A DNA stretch of 64,000 nucleotides from Glycomyces sambucus (GCF_900102815.1 NZ_FNGF01000006.1:434001-498000), one strand, 5' to 3'. Counted from the stretch's first letter, positions 49,300-57,760 are shown. Numbers and translations: made by a program. The notes: generated from the sequence alone by a model not told the origin.

Positions 49300-49914
49300 T
49301 CAGTTCGCGGCGACGCGGACGCCGAGCGCGACCATGACGGCGCCGGTGACCCCGTTGAGCCAGGCGCGCACCCGGGGCCGCTCCAGGACGCGGCGCAGCA
49401 GGCCGATCAGGTTGGCGAGCAGCAGGTAGAACCCGGCGCACACGGCCATGCCGACGGCGGCCAGCTCGGCGATGCGCAGCGGGTCCCCGGTGTCGAGGAA
49501 CTGCGGCATGAGCGCGGTGAACAGCACGACCGCCTTGGGGTTGAGGAGGTTGCACAGCAGGCCCGAGCGGAACGCGGCCCAGCGGCTCATCTCGCGGCCC
49601 AGTTCGATCTCGGCCGCGGGCCGGCGGCGCTCCCTGAGCGCGGTGACGATCGAGCGCGCGCCGAGGTACACGAGGTAGACCGCGCCCGCGAGCTTAACGG
49701 CGGTGAACGCCAGCGCGGAGGCCGCGAGCAGGGCGGCGAGCCCGATCGAGGTGGCGACGACCCACACGGCGATGCCGAGGCCGATGCCGACCGCGGTCCA
49801 CATGCCGCTGCCGCGGCCGGACATGACGGTGTTGCGCACGACCATCGCGAAGTCGGGTCCGGGGACGACGGCGGCGAGGAGGATCGCCAGGCCGAAGACG
49901 AGCAGCATGGTCAT
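49300..49914 (-). CDS. LysE/RhtB family amino acid exporter
   Basis: The 204-residue membrane protein has about six hydrophobic segments. The family opening VVPGPDFAMVVRNTVMSGRGSG matches RhtB-type exporters (PGPxxxxV), and CNLLNPKAVVLFTALMPQFL is the second signature. Members export amino acids such as threonine, homoserine or lysine. The start at 49914 gives the expected N terminus with AAGGGG upstream; a longer frame adds 19 residues. It lies just downstream of a heptamer tandem array. Confidence 0.92.
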   Translation of the reverse strand: MTMLLVFGLAILLAAVVPGPDFAMVVRNTVMSGRGSGMWTAVGIGLGIAVWVVATSIGLAALLAASALAFTAVKLAGAVYLVYLGARSIVTALRERRRPAAEIELGREMSRWAAFRSGLLCNLLNPKAVVLFTALMPQFLDTGDPLRIAELAAVGMAVCAGFYLLLANLIGLLRRVLERPRVRAWLNGVTGAVMVALGVRVAAN

Positions 49915-50070
49915 GCGGGGGCACCCCTTCCGGTGGACTCCGATGGTGCCACCGCCGGGACCGGGCCGCATCGGGCGATCGACCGGGTCGGGCTACCGGG
50001 ATCGCGGGAGTCCCGGGCACGGGATCAAGACGCTAGGTGTCGCGACCCCGCAACTCAGCGGCCCAAGGGC

Positions 50071-50147
50071 CTCGCGCCTCGCGCCTCGCGCCTCGCGCCT
50101 CGCGCCTCGCGCCTCGCGCCTCGCGCCTCGCGCCTCGCGCCTCGCGC
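50071..50147. repeat. Heptanucleotide tandem repeat, 11 perfect copies of CTCGCGC
   Basis: Eleven exact copies of a 7-base unit in the gap between two minus-strand genes, about 157 bases upstream of the LysE-type start. A partial twelfth copy (CTC) follows. No reading frame is preserved by a 7-base unit. Confidence 0.95.
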
Positions 50148-50178
50148 CTCCGCGAGATCGTATGCCGCCGTTCCCTTC

Positions 50179-50880
50179 TCAAGCCGGGTCGGCGAGGCGC
50201 CAGTACTGCTTCTTGTCGCGGTCGCGCACGACCACGTCGAGTCCGGCGAGCTCGTCGCGCAGTTCGGCGAGGTCGCCCTCGTTCGACTTCTCCAGGGCCC
50301 GGTCGCGGGCCTTGAGCAGGGCGTCGGCGCCGCGCGGGAGGCCGTCGGCGCCGGGGACCCAGCGCTTGAGCTCGGCGCCGTACGGGTCGCCGTCGGGGAG
50401 CCAGCCGTAGCCGTGGCGGCGCAGGGCCGCGGCGAGCTTGTCGCGGTCGAGGTCGAACGGGACCTGCGCGAGCTCCTGGCGGCGGTGGCCGAGGACGACG
50501 AGCCGCTTGTCCTCCACGAAGACCGAGGCGATGTCGGCGCGGTCCAGCGAGCGGTCGAGGTCGCCGCGCTTGAGGCGGATCGAGTCGCGCCCGACGGTGA
50601 CCGCGAGCATCTCCGAGACCACCCACAGGGCGAGCACGAATCCGGCGACCGCGCCGAGCGCGATCCCGCCGGTGAGCTGCGCGGCGCGCGGCAGGTCCGT
50701 GACGAGTTCGAACAGGCCCTGGAACGGGAACCAGGAGAGCCCGGTGATCCACTCGGCGATGAGGATCAGGCCCCAGCCGAGGCCGGCGCCGACGATCGGG
50801 AGGACCGCGAGGAACGCCGGGCCGACCCAGGCGGGGTCGGCGACGACGGTGCGGTCGCCGGAGGTGTGCTCGGTGGGCAT
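50179..50880 (-). CDS. YqeB-like membrane protein with PH-like domain
   Basis: The 233-residue protein has two membrane segments (VGPAFLAVLPIVGAGLGWGLIL near residue 20-42 and GGIALGAVAGFVLALWVVSEML near 72-94). A soluble part follows that opens TVGRDSIRLKRGDLDRSLDRADIASVFVEDKRLVVLG, the bacterial PH-like pattern. Actinobacterial proteins of this layout are annotated YqeB. The C-terminal half is charged and ends near DKKQYWRLADPA. Function is unknown. Confidence 0.75.
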   Translation of the reverse strand: MPTEHTSGDRTVVADPAWVGPAFLAVLPIVGAGLGWGLILIAEWITGLSWFPFQGLFELVTDLPRAAQLTGGIALGAVAGFVLALWVVSEMLAVTVGRDSIRLKRGDLDRSLDRADIASVFVEDKRLVVLGHRRQELAQVPFDLDRDKLAAALRRHGYGWLPDGDPYGAELKRWVPGADGLPRGADALLKARDRALEKSNEGDLAELRDELAGLDVVVRDRDKKQYWRLADPA

Positions 50881-51139
50881 CGGTCCGCCGCCTTTCCGTT
50901 GATTGCGAACGCGCTCACCCTACAATACCCGCCTCTACCTGCGGAAATGCAATCCTGAAGGACTAGTCCGGAAGGAGGGGAAGCGGACCGGTCGGCAATA
51001 CCAAAGTCAGGGCGGGTCCTACCCCGGTACCACCGGGCGACGCCGGGATTCCCTTGAAACTAGGAGAAACCGGACAGCCGGGAGCTACGATCCGTTCGGT
51101 TCTGCGGCCGCGCCGCGCACGAGAGAGGTCCGATGCCAT
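50881..51139. other. Promoter-type gap upstream of a secreted protein gene
   Basis: This 259-base divergent gap has no gene. The part near 50920-50990 is AT-richer (CACCCTACAATACCCGCC). No clear operator was found. Confidence 0.4.
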
Positions 51140-51676
51140 ATGCGACAGGGTTTCCCGACACACTGCTTCCGGATTCGACGCAGCTTTCCGGCGCGACACC
51201 GCCTCCCACTCAACCACGTCCCGCTCATCGCTGCCGCCGTCGCCGCGCTCCTGGTCTCCGCCGCGGGCCCGGCGGGCGCCGCCGAGACCGGGCACGCCGC
51301 CGACATCACGCTGTCCGAGAAGGGCGGCAGCTGCGAGGTCCGGGACGTCCCGGTCGCGGCGGCCCCGCCCGCGGAGGTCCGCATCGACGCCGACGACGTG
51401 GCCTTCGACTGCTCCGGGAGCACCGCGTTCCGCCTCGGCCGCGACGCCGCGTTCGCCTTCGACGACGCCGCGGGGACCGCGACCGCTGACGTGCTGCGGA
51501 TCGTCGGCACCAAACTGGGCTTCACGTGCGGATACGAGGCGTCGGACGTGGTCTTCCACCGCGAGGGGCCGTCCCGCGAGTACACGGGCGGGCCGTACAC
51601 CGGGAGGAAGGTCCAGGGCTCGTTCCTGTGCCCGCGGTCGGTGCAGCTCGACAGGGCGGCGTTCGCGTTCCGCTGA
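51140..51676 (+). CDS. Secreted small protein with four conserved-looking cysteines
   Basis: I do not recognise the family. The 178-residue product has a long n-region with HRLPLNHVPLIAAAVAALL leading to a signal cleavage site at about AGPAGAAETG (residue 50). The mature part of about 128 residues is beta-rich with four cysteines (GGSCEV, FDCSGS, FTCGYE, FLCPRS) that could form two disulfides. The start is uncertain: the 51140 ATG gives an unusually long signal, and a GTG about 80 bases later (NHVPLIAAA) is a plausible alternative. It ends six bases before the convergent PrsW gene. Confidence 0.7.
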   Translation: MRQGFPTHCFRIRRSFPARHRLPLNHVPLIAAAVAALLVSAAGPAGAAETGHAADITLSEKGGSCEVRDVPVAAAPPAEVRIDADDVAFDCSGSTAFRLGRDAAFAFDDAAGTATADVLRIVGTKLGFTCGYEASDVVFHREGPSREYTGGPYTGRKVQGSFLCPRSVQLDRAAFAFR

Positions 51677-51681
51677 CGCGG

Positions 51682-52791
51682 TCAGCGCGCCGCGCGGGCC
51701 TCGGCGACCGCGTCCCGCCACGGCTGCACCGCTTCGGCGGGCGCGAGGGCCGGGACGCGTTCCTCCACGAGGGCCAGTTGCAGGCGCTGCACGCGGGCCT
51801 GCGCCTCGCGCTCGGGCCCGGCCGGGAAGGCGCGCAGGTGCAGGCGGCGCGAGCGGCGCCGCGACAGGCTCCGCTCCTCGTCCTCCGTCAGCGTTCCTGC
51901 CGCGGCCTCTTCGGCCGACACCGCGGTCCACCGGGCGCGGAACGCGCGCCGGACCACGAAGTAGACGGCCATCACCACGACGAAGTTGATGAGCGGCTTC
52001 GCGAGCGTCCCGGCGAGGCCGCCGAGGAACGGGCTGTCGAACAGGAAGTGCATGCCCATCGCCAGGAGCAGGCAGCCGATCGCGACCCACACGCGCCGCG
52101 CCGCCGACCGGCCCGACGCGCTCACCAGGTATCCGATGCCCGCGCCCGCGACGGCGCTCATCGCCCAGTGCGAGCCGATGCCGGTGAGGACGATCCGGAT
52201 CCACAGGGTCTGGAACGTCGCCGTGAACGGCTCCACGCCGCCGGCCATGACGATCCCGTTGAGCCCGTAGGTGAAGTTCTCGGTGATCTGGAAGCCGAAG
52301 CCGACCAGGGCGCCGTAGGCGAGGCCGTCGGCGGCGCTGCGCACGAGGCGGGTCGACACGGCCGCGAGCAGGACGACGCCGGCGAGCTTCGCGACCTCCT
52401 CGTTCAGGGGCGCGGTGAGCGCGGCCGACCAGTCCGAGGCGGCCTCCAGGCCGAGGGACTGCGACCACACCGACAGGAGGCGGGTGTTCATGAGGATCGC
52501 GATGCCGCACGCGGCCAGGCCGCCCCACATGAGCGCGAGCCACGTCCCGTTCCACGGCGGCGCCTGCACGGGCCGCATGACCCGCCGCGCCAGCCACACC
52601 CCGACCGCGAGGCACGAGAGCAGGACCGCGACGTTGAGGGCGGCGCTGGGCGGGAACGCCAGCATCGTCGGCACCGAGTTCTGCTTGAGCGTCCACAGCC
52701 CGTAGGCGGAGGCGGCGATCATCACCCAGAACGCGACCGAGCGGACGTCGACGCGGGGGGCGCGCGGGAGCGCGAGGGCCTGGGCGGTCAT
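51682..52791 (-). CDS. PrsW family intramembrane metalloprotease
   Basis: The 369-residue membrane protein has eight or so hydrophobic segments and the PrsW motifs: ALTAPLNEEVAKLAGVVLL (EExxK), ALVGFGFQITENFTYG (FxxxEN), GIGSHWAMSAVAGAGIGYL and GMHFLFDSPF, which together form the intramembrane metal site. In Bacillus PrsW cleaves the anti-sigma factor RsiW. Here the C-terminal 60 residues are a charged cytoplasmic tail. It overlaps the upstream gene by ATGA, so the membrane protein encoded there is a possible partner or substrate. Confidence 0.9.
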   Translation of the reverse strand: MTAQALALPRAPRVDVRSVAFWVMIAASAYGLWTLKQNSVPTMLAFPPSAALNVAVLLSCLAVGVWLARRVMRPVQAPPWNGTWLALMWGGLAACGIAILMNTRLLSVWSQSLGLEAASDWSAALTAPLNEEVAKLAGVVLLAAVSTRLVRSAADGLAYGALVGFGFQITENFTYGLNGIVMAGGVEPFTATFQTLWIRIVLTGIGSHWAMSAVAGAGIGYLVSASGRSAARRVWVAIGCLLLAMGMHFLFDSPFLGGLAGTLAKPLINFVVVMAVYFVVRRAFRARWTAVSAEEAAAGTLTEDEERSLSRRRSRRLHLRAFPAGPEREAQARVQRLQLALVEERVPALAPAEAVQPWRDAVAEARAAR

Positions 52792-53402
52792 GCGGTCTCC
52801 CCGGTGTCGTCGTCCTCGTCGAAGGCCACGGAGTCGATGATCTCAGTGGCCGCGGTCCAGTCGGCCTGGTCGGCGTCGAAGGGCCCCAGGACCTGCGCCT
52901 CGACGGCCTCGGCGTCGTCGTCTGCGGGGAGGACGAACGCGGTCCCGATGGCGGTGTCGACCTGGAGGCTCCCGTAGAGGCCGCCGGTGATCCACTTGGT
53001 GTCGAACTCGGTGGGCTCACCGAGCCACACCTCGGTGCCGGAGTGGCGCGCGACGCCGAGCAGCCGCTCCATGCCGTCCCACATCTCCTGGGCGTTGTCG
53101 GGCTTCCCGGCGCTGAACTCGACGCTCGTGAGGCGCACGGAGACGTCGCCGCGGGTGAGCAGGAGCCCGGAGTGCAGGTCGCTGGCGGTCCGGTCGAGGG
53201 TCCAGCCCTCGCCGACCTGGGCCGAGACCTGCCCGGTGGAGCCGAACTCGATCACGGTCCCGGCGGGGACCGGCTCGCTTGCGGGGAGGGCCTTGGCGAG
53301 CAGGCCCTCCACCGCGGTCAGTGCGAGCAGCACCCCGGCCACGACCAGCGGCACCCATACGCGCCGCGCGCCGTGGACGGCGTTGCCCTTGAAATCATCC
53401 AC
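52788..53402 (-). CDS. Membrane-anchored protein co-encoded with PrsW
   Basis: I do not recognise the family. The 204-residue product has one N-terminal membrane helix (VWVPLVVAGVLLALTAVEGLLA, residues 15-36) and an external domain of about 165 residues. That domain is beta-rich (GSTGQVSAQVGEGWTLDRTAS, LLTRGDVSVRLTSVEFSAGK) and ends in an acidic DEDDDTGETA tail. One membrane pass with an extracytoplasmic domain is the layout of an anti-sigma factor turned around, so it could be a PrsW substrate or regulator. The GTG start is supported by TAGGTT six bases upstream. Confidence 0.72.
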   Translation of the reverse strand: MDDFKGNAVHGARRVWVPLVVAGVLLALTAVEGLLAKALPASEPVPAGTVIEFGSTGQVSAQVGEGWTLDRTASDLHSGLLLTRGDVSVRLTSVEFSAGKPDNAQEMWDGMERLLGVARHSGTEVWLGEPTEFDTKWITGGLYGSLQVDTAIGTAFVLPADDDAEAVEAQVLGPFDADQADWTAATEIIDSVAFDEDDDTGETA

Positions 53403-53408
53403 TCGCCC

Positions 53409-53414
53409 AACCTA
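53409..53414 (-). promoter_or_regulatory. Likely -10 element of the membrane protein-prsW transcript
   Basis: Minus-strand TAGGTT, then GGGCGA, then GTG: the same spacing as the other leaderless starts in this window. Confidence 0.5.
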
Positions 53415-53521
53415 ATCGCCGGACGGGGCCGGGACCGGGGAAACGACGGGTCCGGGGCGCGTTCATACCACCTTCACGTGCCCGAAGACCCGAGAACGCG
53501 AAACCGTGTCGCGATCCGTAC

Positions 53522-53527
53522 TAGTCT
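53522..53527 (+). promoter_or_regulatory. Likely -10 element of the VOC gene at 53534
   Basis: TAGTCT, then CTGGGG, then ATG. The GGGG is too close to the ATG for a normal ribosome binding site. Confidence 0.5.
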
Positions 53528-53533
53528 CTGGGG

Positions 53534-54289
53534 ATGGCGATTCTGTGGACGACCGCGTTCTGGGACTTCCCCGCCGAGGGCTTCGAGGACGGCATCGCCT
53601 TCTGGCTCAAGGCGACCGGTTCGAACCTGTCACCGCGCCGCGGGCCGGAGGGCGCCTTCGCGACCCTGGTGCCCCCGGGAGGGGACCCGTGCCTGCGGGT
53701 GCAGCGGGTACGGGACGGCAAGGGCGGCAACCACCTCGACCTGCACGTGGACGATGTGGAGGCCGAGGCCGAGCGCGCCCAGGTGCTCGGGGCGGCCCCG
53801 GTGTTCGCCGAGCCGGGCCTGTCCGTCCTCCGCTCCCCCGGCGGGTTCGCGTTCTGCCTGGTCGACCACAACGGCGAGGCGAAGGTGCCGGCCCCCGAGT
53901 CGTGGCCCGGCGGCCAGCGCAGCCGTGTCGACCAGGTGTGCCTGGACGTGCCGCCGCAGGCGTTCGACCACGAGCTGGTGTTCTGGCAGAGCCTGACGGG
54001 CTGGCCGCAGGCGGCCACGCGGTCGGCGGAGTTCCGCCGGCTCATCTCGCCGCCGGACATGCCGCTGCGGTTCCTCCTGCAGCGCTTGGACGTGGCAGAG
54101 AAGGGCCAGTCGAGCGCGGCGCACGTGGACCTCGCGTGCAGCGATGTGGACGCCGAGACCGAGCGCCATGTGGCGCTCGGTGCGGAGGCGGTCCGGCGCC
54201 ACCACTGGTGGCAGGTGATGCGCGACCCGGCGGGCCTGGAGTACTGCATCACGAGCCGGGACCCGGACACGGGCGCCGTCCCGGTCTAG
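53534..54289 (+). CDS. Two-domain VOC/glyoxalase-like protein
   Basis: The 251-residue protein has two vicinal-oxygen-chelate domains: 1-115 (LWTTAFWDFPAEGFEDGIAFW, then NHLDLHVDDVEAEAERAQVLG) and about 130-245 (RVDQVCLDVPPQAFDHELVFW, then AAHVDLACSDVDAETERHVALG). It is of the glyoxalase-like DUF4265/YycE style; the substrate is unknown. It is distinct from the VOC pair at 28-30 kb. It is followed nine bases later by a DUF2071 gene, so the two are likely one transcript. Confidence 0.87.
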   Translation: MAILWTTAFWDFPAEGFEDGIAFWLKATGSNLSPRRGPEGAFATLVPPGGDPCLRVQRVRDGKGGNHLDLHVDDVEAEAERAQVLGAAPVFAEPGLSVLRSPGGFAFCLVDHNGEAKVPAPESWPGGQRSRVDQVCLDVPPQAFDHELVFWQSLTGWPQAATRSAEFRRLISPPDMPLRFLLQRLDVAEKGQSSAAHVDLACSDVDAETERHVALGAEAVRRHHWWQVMRDPAGLEYCITSRDPDTGAVPV

Positions 54290-54298
54290 GCGGCCGCG

Positions 54299-55075
54299 GT
54301 GACCCCCGAGTCGGTACCTCCTGAGCCCATGCCTCTTGAACCCGTGTCTCCCGAACCCGTGACGCCCGATCCGCCCCGCGGGATCGGCCGGACGCTCATG
54401 ACCCAGTCGTGGCTGGAGCTGTCGTTCCTGCACTGGGAGGTGTCGCCGGAGGCGGTGGCGCGGCTGCTGCCGCGCGGGACGGTCCCCGACCTGTTCGAGG
54501 GCCGCGCGTACGTGGGGCTGGTGCCGTTCCGGATGCACGCGGTGGGCTGGTTCGGGCTGCCGGGCGTGCCGTACCTCGGGTCGTTCCCGGAGACGAACGT
54601 GCGGCTCTACTCGGTCGACCGCGACGGCAGGCGCGGGGTGGTGTTCCGGTCGCTCGACGCGTCGCGGCTGGTGCCGGTGCTGGCGGCGCGGACGGGGTTC
54701 CGGCTGCCCTACGTGTGGTCGCGGATGCGGATCGCGGCGGCGGGCGGCCTGGTGTCGTACACGAGCCGGCGCCGCTGGCCGGGGCCGCGGGGCGCAGGCG
54801 GCCGCATCGTGGTCCGGCCGGGCGCGCGGCTGGAGGAGCCGAGCCCGCTGGAGCACTTCCTCACGGCCCGCTGGGGACTGCACACCATGATCGCGGGACG
54901 CCTGAGGTTCGTCCCGAACCGCCACCCGCGGTGGCCGCTGCACCGCGCGGAACTGGTGGAGTGCGACGAGGACCTGGTGGCCGCGGCCGGGCTCGACACA
55001 TCGGGGGGCGGTTCGGTGAGCGTCCTGTACTCGCCGGGCGTGCCGGTCCGGTTCGGCCGCCCGGTGCCCGCTTAG
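54299..55075 (+). CDS. DUF2071 (YqjF-like) family protein
   Basis: The 258-residue cytoplasmic protein matches the DUF2071/YqjF family: TQSWLELSFLHWEVSPEAVARLLP at the start of the domain, VGLVPFRMHAVGWFGLPGVPYLGSFPETNVRLY, and the late LEHFLTARWGLH. The fold resembles acetoacetate decarboxylase. Function is not established. The first 30 residues are a Pro/Glu-rich extension that may be disordered; GTG at 54299 was taken as start, but an ATG at 54329 or later could be used. It is probably translated from the VOC transcript. Confidence 0.85.
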   Translation: MTPESVPPEPMPLEPVSPEPVTPDPPRGIGRTLMTQSWLELSFLHWEVSPEAVARLLPRGTVPDLFEGRAYVGLVPFRMHAVGWFGLPGVPYLGSFPETNVRLYSVDRDGRRGVVFRSLDASRLVPVLAARTGFRLPYVWSRMRIAAAGGLVSYTSRRRWPGPRGAGGRIVVRPGARLEEPSPLEHFLTARWGLHTMIAGRLRFVPNRHPRWPLHRAELVECDEDLVAAAGLDTSGGGSVSVLYSPGVPVRFGRPVPA

Positions 55076-55129
55076 GCGCCTCCTGAGGCGCGCGGACCGC
55101 GACTTCTGCAAGACATCGTTTTCAGGCTC

Positions 55130-55158
55130 TTGTGCCGTTCCGATGAAAAAGTTACATT
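55130..55158 (+). promoter_or_regulatory. Candidate promoter of the chitinase gene
   Basis: TTGTGC (55130-55135), a 17-base spacer, and TACATT (55153-55158) fall in an unusually AT-rich upstream segment. AGGTGA at about 55189 is the ribosome binding site. A DasR-type TGGTCTAGACCA site, common before actinobacterial chitinase genes, is not visible. Confidence 0.4.
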
Positions 55159-55198
55159 TATCTATAAGGAAGGCTTCTTAATGATATGAGGTGATCCA

Positions 55199-56113
55199 AT
55201 GCTCCGTCGACCCCGCCGGAAGCTGCTCGCACTGCTCGGCTCGTTCGTCTTCGCACTGGCCCTGGCCACCGGGATCTCGGCGTCCGCCGCCAATGCGCAG
55301 ACCGCGTGCGCCGCGGCCTGGAACTCGGGATCCGTCTACACCCAGGGCAACGTCGTCTCCCACGGCGGCCAGAACTGGACCGCCCAGTGGTGGACGCAGG
55401 GCGAGACGCCCGGCACCACCGGCCAGTGGGGCGTCTGGCGCAACCCCGTCGCCTGCGGCGGCGGCACCGACCCCGGCGGCCCCGGGACCCCCAACGGCCT
55501 CGACGTGACCGAGGCCCAGTTCAACCAGATGTTCCCGGGCCGGAACTCCTTCTACACCTACCAGGGCTTCGTCAACGCCACCGCGTCCTACCCCGGCTTC
55601 AGCAACACCGGGAACGCCACCGTCCAGAAGCAGGAGGTCGCGGCGTTCCTCGCGAACGTCTCCCACGAGACCGGCGGCCTCGTCCACATCGTCGAGCAGA
55701 ACTCCGCGAACTACCCGCACTACTGCGACTGGAGCCAGTCCTACGGCTGCCCGGCCGGGCAGGCCGCCTACTACGGCCGCGGCCCCATCCAGTTGAGCTG
55801 GAACTTCAACTACAACGCCGCGGGCGCCGCCCTCGGCCTGCCGCTGCTGACCAACCCCTGGCTGGTCGAGCAGAACGCCACGGTCGCATGGCAGACCGCC
55901 CTCTGGTACTGGAACACCCAGTCCGGCCCGGGCTCCATGACCGGCCACACCGCGATGACCTCCGGGGCGGGCTTCGGCGAGTCCATCCGGTCCATCAACG
56001 GCTCGATCGAGTGCAACGGCGGCAACCCCGCCCAGGTCCAGAGCCGCGTCACCAAGTACCAGTCCTTCACGTCGATCCTGGGCGTGGCCCCGGGCGCCAA
56101 TCTCTACTGCTGA
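55199..56113 (+). CDS. Secreted GH19 chitinase with N-terminal chitin-binding domain
   Basis: The 304-residue secreted enzyme has a signal peptide (1-34, cut near ANA-QT). A CBM5/12-type chitin-binding domain follows (about 35-83: AWNSGSVYTQGNVVSHGGQN, then WWTQGETPGTTGQWGVW), then a Gly/Pro linker and a GH19 domain from about 100. The catalytic acid is in NVSHETGGLVHIVEQ, with the second glutamate downstream, and YYGRGPIQLSWNFNY is the signature. It cleaves chitin with inversion. Such actinomycete enzymes degrade fungal or insect chitin. It is monocistronic, with a large palindromic terminator. Confidence 0.96.
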   Translation: MLRRPRRKLLALLGSFVFALALATGISASAANAQTACAAAWNSGSVYTQGNVVSHGGQNWTAQWWTQGETPGTTGQWGVWRNPVACGGGTDPGGPGTPNGLDVTEAQFNQMFPGRNSFYTYQGFVNATASYPGFSNTGNATVQKQEVAAFLANVSHETGGLVHIVEQNSANYPHYCDWSQSYGCPAGQAAYYGRGPIQLSWNFNYNAAGAALGLPLLTNPWLVEQNATVAWQTALWYWNTQSGPGSMTGHTAMTSGAGFGESIRSINGSIECNGGNPAQVQSRVTKYQSFTSILGVAPGANLYC

Positions 56114-56123
56114 GGATGAGAAC

Positions 56124-56155
56124 GCGGGCCGGCCGGGGATCCCCGGCCGGCCCGC
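56124..56155. terminator. Palindromic bidirectional terminator after the chitinase gene
   Basis: GCGGGCCGGCCGGGG and CCCCGGCCGGCCCGC are exact inverted copies (15 bp) around AT. Both the chitinase gene and the convergent membrane-protein gene end here. Confidence 0.75.
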
Positions 56156-56169
56156 ACCCGTTGCGGGGG

Positions 56170-56610
56170 TCAGGCGGCCCGGGCCTCGAGGTCGGGGCGG
56201 CGCCGGCCGAAGACCGGCACCAGGACCGCCGCGACGACCACGTGCATGAGGATCAGGACGATCCGCGTGCCGGTGGTGGCCTCGGTGTAGAACGGCGGCA
56301 CCATCTCGACCGCGAACACGGCCGCGGCGCCGATGAGCCAGACCAGGCGGGCCTTGCGGGGAGCGAAGCGGTCGAGGACGGCGCGGGCGATCCAGCCGAG
56401 GCCGCCCGCGAGCAGGGTCATGAAGGCACCGGCGATGAACCCCACCTCGATGGGGTCCTGGCCGGGGTTGGCGGCCTTCATCTCGACGCCGACCGCCGCG
56501 GCGATCACGGCGGTGAGGCCGGCCGCGACGGCGGCGGCGACGAGGGCGATGAGGCGGGCGCGCCAGACGGGGGCGGTCTTCGCGGGCGCGGCGGTCTCGG
56601 TGTCGGACAT
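56170..56610 (-). CDS. DUF6069-like four-helix membrane protein
   Basis: The 146-residue membrane protein has four hydrophobic segments (ARLIALVAAAVAAGLTAVIAA, VGFIAGAFMTLLAGGLGWIA, LVWLIGAAAVFAVEMVPPF, IVLILMHVVVAAVLVPVFG). The FIAGAFMTLLAG and MHVVVA segments fit the DUF6069 group often encoded next to regulators in actinomycetes. The start at 56610 has GGAG upstream; a longer in-frame start adds 13 residues. It is divergent from an AraC-type regulator gene, which probably controls it. Confidence 0.8.
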   Translation of the reverse strand: MSDTETAAPAKTAPVWRARLIALVAAAVAAGLTAVIAAAVGVEMKAANPGQDPIEVGFIAGAFMTLLAGGLGWIARAVLDRFAPRKARLVWLIGAAAVFAVEMVPPFYTEATTGTRIVLILMHVVVAAVLVPVFGRRRPDLEARAA

Positions 56611-56726
56611 GGGGGTCTCCGTTGCATTGGTGTGGATTCCGGTGGACACCGTCGACGGTAGAGGGACGGGCCGACATCGCCAATCCGCGAGCGTCCTCGC
56701 TTCATGTCCGATCGTCCCGCCCCGGT

Positions 56727-56732
56727 TAGGCT
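56727..56732 (+). promoter_or_regulatory. Likely -10 element of the AraC-type gene
   Basis: TAGGCT, then TCGGAG, then ATG. The same hexamer at the same spacing serves dapD and the Smr gene. Confidence 0.55.
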
Positions 56733-56738
56733 TCGGAG

Positions 56739-57704
56739 ATGGACGTGCTCAGCGATGTGATGACGGTGCTGCGGACCGGCCGGCCCTTCGCGGCCCGCTT
56801 CGCGCGGGCGGCCCCCTGGTCGGTGCGGCACGGCGGCCGGTCGAACGGCTGCGGCCTCCAGATCATGGTGCGCGGCACCGCGGTCGCGGTCGCCGAGGAC
56901 GGCCGGACGTTCACGCTCGGACCCGGCGACATGCTCGTGGTCCCCCACGGCGCCCCGCACCTGGTCGCCGACTCGGCGGCGACCCCGCCGGGGCCGGCGT
57001 GCGAGCCGGGCCGGCAGCCGTCGGGGGCCGTGATCCGCGCCGACGACCCTGACGCCACGCACGTCATGCTCTGCATGGCGTACGAGATGGCGCCGAACCG
57101 CACCCACCCGCTCATCGCCACGCTCCCGGACTTCGTCCACGTGCCGGCCGACCCGGCCGCGCGCCCCGAGCTCGCCAACGCGATCGCCATGCTGGACAAC
57201 GAGCTCGCCTCGGAGCTGCGCGGCGGCGACGTCCTCGTCCCGGCCCTGGTGGACGCGGTCCTCATGTACCTGCTGCGGGCGCTCCTGGGCCCGCACACCG
57301 GCGACTGCCGCTCCGGCGGCTGGGCCGTGGCGCTCGGCGACGACGCGGTCGCGGCCGCGCTGGAGGCGATCCACGCCGACCCCGCGCGGCAGTGGACGGT
57401 GGCGTCGCTGGGCGAGCGGGCGGGCCTGTCGCGCTCGGCGTTCTCGCGGCGGTTCACCGAACTGGTCGGCCAGCCGCCGCTCGCGTACCTGACGTCGTGG
57501 CGCTTGACCCTCGCCGCGCGGCTCCTCGCCGACACCGACGCGCCGCTGTCGGCGGTCGCGCGCCGGGTCGGGTACGCCTCGGAGTTCGCGTTCGCGGCCG
57601 CGTTCAAGCGCGACTTCGGGACCCCGCCGGGCCAGTTCCGCAAGCAGACCCCCGCGTGCGAGCCGGCCGACGAGCCGTTCCGGCGCGAACCGGTCCTCCT
57701 CTGA
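56739..57704 (+). CDS. AraC family regulator with cupin N-terminal domain
   Basis: The 321-residue protein has an N-terminal cupin_6 (AraC-binding-like) domain (about 10-190: VAVAEDGRTFTLGPGDMLVVPHGAPH) and a C-terminal double helix-turn-helix (about 215-305: WTVASLGERAGLSRSAFSRRF, then ARRVGYASEFAFAAAFKRDFGTPPGQFR). This is the actinobacterial group whose targets are usually adjacent oxidoreductase or membrane genes. The divergent DUF6069-like gene is the obvious target here. The ligand is unknown. Confidence 0.92.
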   Translation: MDVLSDVMTVLRTGRPFAARFARAAPWSVRHGGRSNGCGLQIMVRGTAVAVAEDGRTFTLGPGDMLVVPHGAPHLVADSAATPPGPACEPGRQPSGAVIRADDPDATHVMLCMAYEMAPNRTHPLIATLPDFVHVPADPAARPELANAIAMLDNELASELRGGDVLVPALVDAVLMYLLRALLGPHTGDCRSGGWAVALGDDAVAAALEAIHADPARQWTVASLGERAGLSRSAFSRRFTELVGQPPLAYLTSWRLTLAARLLADTDAPLSAVARRVGYASEFAFAAAFKRDFGTPPGQFRKQTPACEPADEPFRREPVLL

Positions 57705-57760
57705 CGAATCCCGGCCGCAGGGCCTACGCTCCGATACGCTCCCGCTGACGGGGAGGCGCG

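Noticed and set aside
50037..50315. Open frame encoding repeated ASRLAPR units over the heptamer array
   Set aside because: It is produced by the 7-base tandem repeat and overlaps the YqeB-like gene antisense. A 7-base unit gives a 7-residue translated repeat in every frame.
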